From: Deltaproteobacteria bacterium | GTDB taxonomy: Bacteria; Myxococcota_A; UBA9042; DTJE01 | Assembly: GCA_016784945.1 (NCBI GenBank) | Contig: JADHTP010000011.1 | Span: 1-28,005 of the forward strand | Length of the DNA: 28,005 bases | Direction: 5' to 3' | In this document: positions 23,262-28,005 of the stretch, one piece after another | Numbering within the stretch: the first letter of the stretch is position 1 | Layout of the letters: each line of letters begins with the position of its first letter | Position numbers and translations under genes: made by a program | The notes under the pieces: generated by a model | The model's input: only the letters and a program-made list of their open reading frames with translations | What the model was told of the DNA's origin: nothing | The model's database searches: none

Positions 23262-23681
23262 TCAGGTCATGGGAGGGGACTGCTTGGGTGCGAATCTAAG
23301 GCGGGTCTGATGTGCCGAAGAACGGTGCAAGGACCACCGGCAGAATCCGTCGTCGGGCCCGTCGGGCTGGGTGCCAATCCGTTCCGTGTCCCTGGGCTGC
23401 AGCAACTGGCTCTGGAGAGGGCACTCCTCGTGGATGGGCGAGCAACAGGGCTGGTCATGCTCCACGGCCGCCCTGTGACGGGGCTTGAGCGGGACGTCAT
23501 TGTGGTGATGATGTCCGTCCTCGTGCTGTGTGTGGTCGTGGACGTGCCTCAACTGGTGATGTTCGACACACCAGACGTGCTCGTGGAGCGAGAAGATGGC
23601 AGGTCCCACGATCCAGTTGACAGCGTACGCCGCGATCAACAGGATGGACAGGCGGGCCAGACGTTGGTGGACTCTCGACAC
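23262..23681 (-). CDS. Small His-rich membrane protein of the metal operon
   Basis: The 139-residue product has one N-terminal hydrophobic segment (~10-31, LSILLIAAYAVNWIVGPAI) followed by a strikingly His-rich stretch: HEHVWCVEHHQLRHVHDH and then EDGHHHHND. Two more Cys (PCC) and further His follow. It should be anchored in the inner membrane with a metal-buffering tail in the periplasm. A GTG start at 23681 was chosen: AGGAAGG lies five bases upstream and the membrane segment begins soon after. No named family is recognised. It is the first gene of the leftward operon, 67 bp before the outer-membrane receptor, directly downstream of the promoter at 23712-23740. Binding of zinc, copper or nickel is chemically plausible; zinc is favoured by the neighbours. 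Confidence 0.7.
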   Translation of the reverse strand: MSRVHQRLARLSILLIAAYAVNWIVGPAIFSLHEHVWCVEHHQLRHVHDHTQHEDGHHHHNDVPLKPRHRAAVEHDQPCCSPIHEECPLQSQLLQPRDTERIGTQPDGPDDGFCRWSLHRSSAHQTRLRFAPKQSPPMT

Positions 23682-23705
23682 CGGAACCTTCCTGACCTCC
23701 AGGGT

Positions 23706-23740
23706 CAGGTAATCGTGGCTACCTGCGCGGCCATTGTCAA
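23706..23740 (-). promoter_or_regulatory. Promoter and candidate operator of the metal-uptake operon
   Basis: Reading leftward, a perfect -35 TTGACA (23735-23740) and a -10 CACGAT (23712-23717) are 17 bp apart, about 31 bp before the GTG of the first gene. An inverted repeat CAGGTA-8 bp-TACCTG (23706-23725) covers the -10, where a repressor such as Zur would block transcription. No zur gene lies in the window. Confidence 0.5.
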
Positions 23741-23744
23741 GGAT

Positions 23745-23772
23745 GCGATAGGCGATAGGCGATAAGCGATGG
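23745..23772. repeat. Four-unit heptamer tandem repeat
   Basis: GCGATAG, GCGATAG, GCGATAA, GCGATGG follow one another without a gap. This is the cleanest of the heptamer arrays, and its unit is shared with the block at 12906-12926. It lies between the stop of the second sigma-54 activator and the metal-operon promoter. Confidence 0.85.
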
Positions 23773-23790
23773 GCTGTTGCCGGGGCGCCC

Positions 23791-25125
23791 CTAGGTGATC
23801 CCGTGCTTCTTCATGAGCCGGATCAGGGTGGTCCGGTGGATGCCAAGTTCCCGGGCCGCGTGGGTGCGATTGCCGCCGTGGCGCGCCAGGGCATCCCGGA
23901 TGGACACCACCTTGGCCACATCGATGGTGTTGGCCCTGATGGTGCCGTTTCCTGGTTCGCGTGGACCCCGGTGGACCGATGGTGGCAGGTGCTCGGGCTC
24001 GATTTGCCGGTCCTGGCACAGGATGAAGGCCCGCTCGATGACGTTTTCCAGCTCCCGCACGTTGCCGGGGAAGGGGTGGGACATGAGGATGGCCATGGCC
24101 TCGTCCGAGACCCCGGAGATGTCCTTGCCGGTGCTGTGCCGGAACAGCTTCACGTAATGGTTGACCAGGAGGGGGATGTCCTCCTTTCTCTGGGACAGGG
24201 GCGGCAGGTCGATCTGGAACACGTTGAGCCGGTAGTACAGGTCCTCCCGGAAGCCGTCCCTGCGGACCATTTCGTCCAGTTCCCGGTTCGTGGCGGAGAT
24301 GATCCTCACATCGGCCTTGACGGGCCGGTTCGACCCCAGGGGCTCGTAGAGTCGGTCCTGGAGGAACCGGAGAACCTTCACCTGCGTCACCCCGGGGAGG
24401 TCCGCTACCTCGTCCAGGAACAGGGTGCCGCCCTCGGCCGCTGCAATACGGCCGGGCTTGTCCTTGCGGGCGTCCGTGAAGGCGCCCTTCAGGTACCCGA
24501 ACAGTTCGGATTCCAGCAGCGTGTCGGGGATGGCCGCGCAATTGACCGCAATGAACGGTTTCCTTTTGCGGGGACCCAGGGCGTGGATCGTGCGGGCCAC
24601 CAGTTCCTTGCCCGTGCCCGAAGGACCGGACACCAGGATGTTCGAATTGCTGTTGGCCACCAGGGGCAGCATCTCGAAGATCCGCTGCATCACGGGGCTC
24701 TTGCCGATGATGTCCGCCAGCCGGTAGCGATCCTCCAGCCGGCGTTTCAGGTCCACGATCTGGGACATGTCCCTGAAGACCTCCACCCCGCCCAGCAGCC
24801 GCCCGTCGGGGGTCTCCAGGGGGGCGGTTGAAATGGATATGGGGATGGGTCGCCCGTCGTGCCCCTGGATATAGACTTCGTGGTTACGTGCCGTCCGGCG
24901 AAGCGAGATGCTCACGCTCAGGGGACACACCTTGTCGCACAGGTCCGTGCGGAAGACCTCGGAACACCGGCTACCGATGACGGCCTCGGCGGAATACCCG
25001 GTGATCCGTTCCGCCGCCCGGTTAAAGGACGTGATGGACCCGTTGGGGTCTACCGTGAACACCCCTGCCTCCAGCACGTCGAGGATCAGGGGGAAATACC
25101 GGCTGTCCAGCGCCTTGCCGTTCAT
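23791..25125 (-). CDS. PAS-domain sigma-54-dependent transcriptional activator (module 2)
   Basis: The 444-residue protein is a close paralogue of the activator at 12965-14347: PAS (~10-120), AAA+ (~138-370) and Fis-type HTH. The PAS domain has Cys54-x8-Cys63-x3-Cys67 in RCSEVFRTDLCDKVCPL, matching the other activator almost residue by residue. Walker A is GPSGTGKE (167-174) and the sigma-54 loop again reads GAFTDA (214-219). The HTH ends THAARELGIHRTTLIRLMKKH. ATG at 25125 begins directly before the PAS domain, with AAAGGC upstream; the frame stays open far upstream, but that part has no conserved sequence and crosses the divergent promoter. It faces the HTH-CCG-cytochrome b operon, its likely target via the ATGCAACACT repeats at 25181-25221. 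Confidence 0.92.
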   Translation of the reverse strand: MNGKALDSRYFPLILDVLEAGVFTVDPNGSITSFNRAAERITGYSAEAVIGSRCSEVFRTDLCDKVCPLSVSISLRRTARNHEVYIQGHDGRPIPISISTAPLETPDGRLLGGVEVFRDMSQIVDLKRRLEDRYRLADIIGKSPVMQRIFEMLPLVANSNSNILVSGPSGTGKELVARTIHALGPRKRKPFIAVNCAAIPDTLLESELFGYLKGAFTDARKDKPGRIAAAEGGTLFLDEVADLPGVTQVKVLRFLQDRLYEPLGSNRPVKADVRIISATNRELDEMVRRDGFREDLYYRLNVFQIDLPPLSQRKEDIPLLVNHYVKLFRHSTGKDISGVSDEAMAILMSHPFPGNVRELENVIERAFILCQDRQIEPEHLPPSVHRGPREPGNGTIRANTIDVAKVVSIRDALARHGGNRTHAARELGIHRTTLIRLMKKHGIT

Positions 25126-25180
25126 GGTTCTGCCTTTCGTTCCCGGTCTCCCGACTTTATTGTCCCGGAACTGACGTAAT

Positions 25181-25221
25181 ATGCAACACTGTAGTGTCCA
25201 TTTGTTGATAAATGCAACACT
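25181..25221. promoter_or_regulatory. Direct-repeat activator sites of module 2
   Basis: ATGCAACACT occurs at 25181-25190 and again at 25212-25221, 31 bp apart (about three helical turns). The first copy extends into ACACT-2 bp-AGTGT; the second has GCAAC-10 bp-GTTGC. The core ATGCAAC is shared with the control region of module 1. The sites lie 63-103 bp upstream of the -24 element. Confidence 0.55.
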
Positions 25222-25283
25222 CGTTTTCGTTGCTTTTTCCGGTAAAAACACTAAACAGACCGAAAATAAAGGAAATAGATGTT

Positions 25284-25299
25284 TGGCACGATCGATGCT
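25284..25299 (+). promoter_or_regulatory. Sigma-54 promoter (-24/-12) of the HTH-CCG-cytochrome b operon
   Basis: TGGCACGATCGATGCT fits TGGCAC-N5-TTGCT with one mismatch and exact spacing. It predicts transcription from about 25310, only five bases before the GTG at 25315, which argues that translation begins instead at the ATG at 25363 with its own AAAGGG site. Confidence 0.7.
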
Positions 25300-25362
25300 G
25301 AAAGGTGAATCAAGGTGAGGGCGAAAACGCCGAAACCGGCTGACCCGACGAAAGGGCCGTTT

Positions 25363-25839
25363 ATGTGGCAGCCGCGAAAAAGAGGGAAGTCGACTCTTGC
25401 CGGTTGTCCGAAGCTGGCGGTGTCCTCCGGGCAGGCGGCCCGGTACTGCCTGGTGTCCCCGGACACCATCGTCAACTGGATCGCCGGCGGCAAGATTCCG
25501 GCCCAGAGGACGGTGGGGGGCCAGTTCAGGATACGCCTCAAGGACCTGCGGGTCTTCATGCTGGCCCATGGCATGCGGACGGACCAGTTGGACTCGGACA
25601 TGGGATTCCAGCCGGTGTGCTGGGAATTCTGGGCTTCGCTGCCGGACAGGGTGGGACACCGCGGTGGCCCGACCTGCGGGGATTGTCCGGTCTACCGGTC
25701 GCGGGCCACCGTTTGCAGGGAGATCAGGCCGTTGTTGCCCGGCGGCACCGTCCGGGCGCCTTCGTGCCAGGACTGTCTTTTCTTCTCGAGCCTGAGGGAG
25801 ACCGACGACGATGAGAGAAGTACCACTGGAAAAGGTTGA
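25363..25839 (+). CDS. HTH (MerR/excisionase-like) protein with Cys-rich C-terminus
   Basis: The 158-residue protein has an N-terminal MerR/BldC/excisionase-type HTH (~20-70): SSGQAARYCLVSPDTIVNWI, then GKIPAQRTVGGQFRI, a wing, and KDLRVFM. The C-terminal half is Cys-rich: Cys86 (VCWEFW), Cys105-x2-Cys108, Cys118, Cys135-x2-Cys138. The pattern CW-EF, CxxCPVYRSRA, CxxC resembles a family of such HTH proteins I associate with deltaproteobacterial redox genes. The Cys set could bind zinc or an iron-sulfur cluster. ATG at 25363 was chosen because AAAGGG lies six bases upstream and the predicted sigma-54 transcription start leaves no room for a ribosome site before the GTG at 25315. The gene overlaps the CCG gene by 29 bp, so it is made with the redox complex and probably tunes its expression. 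Confidence 0.78.
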   Translation: MWQPRKRGKSTLAGCPKLAVSSGQAARYCLVSPDTIVNWIAGGKIPAQRTVGGQFRIRLKDLRVFMLAHGMRTDQLDSDMGFQPVCWEFWASLPDRVGHRGGPTCGDCPVYRSRATVCREIRPLLPGGTVRAPSCQDCLFFSSLRETDDDERSTTGKG

Positions 25840-27169
25840 GAACGTTCCACTGAAGTACCACGTGGAACCCGTGGAGCCTGGGAACCGTGTGCAGCAGTTC
25901 CTGCAGGCGTTTTCCGCCGTGCTCAAGCACTCCAACTACGGTTACCTGCTGGACCATTTCGCCCGCATGGGCACCAAGTGCGGCCGTTGCGCCGTGGGCT
26001 GTCAGGTTTATCAGGCCACGGGGCTGCAGGAGGACCTGCCCTGCTCACGCTCCGAACTGCTGTTGAAGGTATATCGACGCCACTTCACGGCGGAGGGTCG
26101 CCTTCAGGCCCGCCTGCTCGGGACGCCTCCCGTGACCGACGCGGACATCGACGAGATGGCCCTGGCCTACTACCGGTGCACCGCCTGTCGACGCTGCACC
26201 CTCCGGTGCCCCATGGGCATCGACCACGCCAACATCACCCATCTGGCACGGTACGTCCTGTCCGAAATCGGGCTGGTGCCCAAGGCGCTCCACGTGTCCG
26301 TGCGCGAACAACTGGAAGGGGCCACGAAAAACACCTCCGCCATTCCGGTCCCCGCCCTCAAGGACACCCTGGAGTTCCTCGAGGACGACCTCAAGGAGAT
26401 GTTCGGCAAGGACATCAAGTTCCCGGTGGACGTGGAGGGCGCCGAGAAGGTCTTCTTTCCGGCGGTCAGCGACTACCTGCTGGAGCCGGACACCCTCATG
26501 GGTCAGGCCGCCGTGTTCCATGCCACCGGCGACTCCTGGACCATCGGCACGAACTACTTCGACGGGATCAACTACGGGCTGTTCTACAACGACCGTTTCC
26601 TGGAGGACATCGTCCACCAGGAGATCGAGGAGACCCTGCGCCTCAAGGGCCGTGAGATCCTCATCGGGGAGTGCGGGCACGCGGCCCGTTCCGCCAAGTT
26701 CTTCGTCCCCACCTACGGCGGCGCGAATCCCCTGCCAGTGGTCAGCATCCTGGAGTACACGGCCAACGCCATCAAGGAAGGCAAGGTCAAGCTGAACCCC
26801 GACAAGATCAAGGAGAGGGTCACCTATCACGACCCCTGTAACATCGCCCGCTCGGGTTGGATCGTGGACCAGCCCCGCTACATCCTGAAGTCCTTCATCA
26901 AGGACTACGTGGACATGTATCCCTGCGGCAAGGACAACTACTGCTGCGGGGGCGGGGCGGGCACGGTGTCGCTGGACGAGATACGGGAGTTCAGGACGGC
27001 CATCGGGGGCAAGCGCAAGGCGGAGCAGTTGCGGGCCACGGGCGCCGACCTGGTGGTGGCCCCCTGTGCCAACTGCAAGAAGCAGCTGCGCGAGGTTATC
27101 GAGGACCACGGGCTGGACATGGAGCTGGTGGGGCTCCACGACCTGATCCTGAAGGCAATTGAACTGTGA
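25811..27169 (+). CDS. CCG-domain iron-sulfur oxidoreductase, HdrD/DsrK-like (module 2)
   Basis: The 452-residue protein is a paralogue of the one at 16099-17703 with a shorter N-terminus. The second cluster motif is complete (Cys123-126-129-133, CTACRRCTLRCP). The first is reduced to Cys57-x2-Cys60-x3-Cys64 (KCGRCAVGC): the leading Cys found in the paralogue is missing, and Cys78 in DLPCSRSE, where the paralogue has no Cys, may replace it. The CCG part has GECGH (Cys288), HDPC (Cys343), NYCCGGG (Cys378-379) and PCANC (Cys419, 422). It should be a cytosolic electron-transfer subunit working with the cytochrome b encoded 19 bp downstream. GAGGGAGA lies about nine bases before the ATG, inside the end of the HTH gene. 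Confidence 0.9.
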   Translation: MREVPLEKVENVPLKYHVEPVEPGNRVQQFLQAFSAVLKHSNYGYLLDHFARMGTKCGRCAVGCQVYQATGLQEDLPCSRSELLLKVYRRHFTAEGRLQARLLGTPPVTDADIDEMALAYYRCTACRRCTLRCPMGIDHANITHLARYVLSEIGLVPKALHVSVREQLEGATKNTSAIPVPALKDTLEFLEDDLKEMFGKDIKFPVDVEGAEKVFFPAVSDYLLEPDTLMGQAAVFHATGDSWTIGTNYFDGINYGLFYNDRFLEDIVHQEIEETLRLKGREILIGECGHAARSAKFFVPTYGGANPLPVVSILEYTANAIKEGKVKLNPDKIKERVTYHDPCNIARSGWIVDQPRYILKSFIKDYVDMYPCGKDNYCCGGGAGTVSLDEIREFRTAIGGKRKAEQLRATGADLVVAPCANCKKQLREVIEDHGLDMELVGLHDLILKAIEL

Positions 27170-27188
27170 ACGTGAAGGGGAATGACTG

Positions 27189-27893
27189 ATGGAAGCAGTG
27201 ATCGAATTCTTACGAGGACCGCTTTTCCGGTTCGCCGTGGCCGTGGTGGTCCTGGGGCTTGCGAGGCACGTGGTGCTGAGCCTGGTGGGCTTTTTCAAGG
27301 CCCGCTCCCGGGCCAATGACAGGGACTTCAAGATCCGGACCGTGGTCTGGCGGACCCTGGTCACCCTGAACCCGGTCCGCTACATGCTGGGAGGGCGCTG
27401 GATCTACACGATCCTCTCCGTGGCCTTCCACGTGGGGCTCATCCTGGTGCCCCTGTTCTTCCTTGGCCACGTGCGGCTGTGGGAGCGGGGGATCGGCATC
27501 GGATGGCCCGTCCTGCCCGGCGTGGTGGCGGACACTCTCACCCTGGTGACCATCGTCACGGGCCTGGGGATCTTCCTGGGTCGTGCTCTCTTCCGCGATT
27601 CCCGGGCCATGAGCCGACCCCAGGACTGGCTCCTGCCGCCCCTCATCGTGGTGGCGTTCGTTTCAGGCTACCTGCTGGCCCACCCGGGGATCAATCCCCT
27701 GGGCCTGCAGGTCACCACACTGATCCACGTGCTCGTGGGGAATCTGCTCCTGCTCATAACGCCCTTCACCAAGATCGCCCACTGCGTGATGCTGCCCTTC
27801 TCACAGCTGGTGGGCGAGATGGCCTGGCGCCTGGTGCCCGGCGCCGGCAACGACGTGGTCAAGACCCTGGGAAAGGAAGGTAAGCCGATATGA
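27189..27893 (+). CDS. NarI-type membrane cytochrome b subunit (module 2)
   Basis: The 234-residue inner-membrane protein has five hydrophobic segments: ~13-36, ~72-94, ~112-132, ~148-165 and ~174-192. Candidate heme-b ligands are His81 (VAFHVGL), His94, His180 (TLIHVLVGN) and His198 (KIAHCVMLP), a pattern typical of NarI/DsrM-like quinone-linked subunits. It is shorter than the 310-residue module 1 counterpart, lacking that protein's soluble N-terminal loop and C-terminal tail. AAGGGG precedes the ATG. The stop overlaps the start of the ferredoxin-like gene (ATGA), implying one membrane complex with the CCG protein and the ferredoxin-like subunit. Confidence 0.85.
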   Translation: MEAVIEFLRGPLFRFAVAVVVLGLARHVVLSLVGFFKARSRANDRDFKIRTVVWRTLVTLNPVRYMLGGRWIYTILSVAFHVGLILVPLFFLGHVRLWERGIGIGWPVLPGVVADTLTLVTIVTGLGIFLGRALFRDSRAMSRPQDWLLPPLIVVAFVSGYLLAHPGINPLGLQVTTLIHVLVGNLLLLITPFTKIAHCVMLPFSQLVGEMAWRLVPGAGNDVVKTLGKEGKPI

Positions 27894-28005
27894 AAGCGAT
27901 TCTGACGGATGTGACCCTGTGCGTCGGCTGCGAAAAATGCGTGGCGGCGTGCAAGGACGAAAACGACCTGGGACCGGACGTCCCCTTCCGGTGGCTGGTG
28001 GACGA
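27890..28005 (+). CDS. 4Fe-4S ferredoxin-like subunit, N-terminal part only
   Basis: The frame starts at an ATG overlapping the cytochrome b stop and continues past the window end after 38 codons. It begins MKAILTDVTLCVGCEKCVAACKDEN, read here as CVGCEKCVAAC, a complete C-x2-C-x2-C-x3-C cluster motif, as in the multi-cluster electron-transfer subunits NarH, HybA, HmcB and DsrO. The absence of a signal peptide in the first residues suggests a cytosolic subunit, unlike DsrO. AAGGAAGG lies seven bases upstream. It extends the module 2 operon beyond the window, and the full number of clusters cannot be seen. Confidence 0.85.
   Translation, partial: MKAILTDVTLCVGCEKCVAACKDENDLGPDVPFRWLVD

Noticed and set aside
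23745..23772. Heptamer arrays as a CRISPR array
   Set aside because: Units are 7 bp with no spacers, and no cas genes are near.
25126..25935. A 270-residue N-terminal extension of the module 2 activator
   Set aside because: It would cross the divergent sigma-54 promoter and the HTH gene, and its composition is antisense-like. The PAS domain starts right after the ATG at 25125.

Overview
The window looks like high-GC chromosomal DNA from a Gram-negative anaerobe or facultative anaerobe of deltaproteobacterial type (Desulfobacterota or Myxococcota sensu lato). The reasons are: two PAS-containing sigma-54 activators with recognisable -24/-12 promoters; Tmc/Hmc/DsrMK-like membrane redox modules (NarI-type cytochrome b plus CCG-domain iron-sulfur protein); a multipass Ser/Thr kinase with an N-terminal zinc ribbon coupled to a PATAN/DUF4388-like protein; and a zinc uptake operon with an outer-membrane receptor. 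The lineage is inferred from gene content only. No rRNA, tRNA, IS element or CRISPR array was seen.

Left end (1-3000): an eroded region. It holds the 5' end of a lipoprotein gene, a shattered sodium:solute symporter, an intact GMC-type FAD alcohol oxidoreductase, and the first ~59 codons of a LarA-like gene that run straight into heptamer repeats. Housekeeping genes follow (3000-8444): serA, an unknown gene, an Rrf2-type Fe-S regulator, guaB and rarA. Then comes a translationally coupled pair, a large membrane Ser/Thr kinase and a PATAN-like membrane protein (8503-12851).

Redox module 1 (12965-18123): a PAS-sigma54 activator faces, across a 307-bp control region, an operon for a UspA-like protein, cytochrome b, a CCG iron-sulfur protein and a receiver-only response regulator. 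The control region has TTGCA/TGCAA dyads and a -24/-12 element. Redox module 2 (23791-28005, truncated by the window end) has the same architecture: a paralogous PAS-sigma54 activator diverges from a Cys-rich HTH protein, a CCG protein, cytochrome b and a ferredoxin-like subunit. Its control region also carries ATGCAAC repeats and a -24/-12 element. Both activators share a C-x8-C-x3-C motif in the PAS domain and very similar recognition helices.

Between the two modules lies a compact leftward metal operon (23681 to 18128): a His-rich membrane protein, an outer-membrane zinc-receptor-like protein, a ZnuA-like binding protein, a His/Cys/Asp-rich lipoprotein, an ABC ATPase, an ABC permease and a TrmO-like tRNA methyltransferase. 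A dyad overlaps the -10 of its promoter. Short tandem repeats with a strict 7-bp period, differing in unit from place to place, sit in many intergenic gaps and are the most unusual DNA-level structure here.
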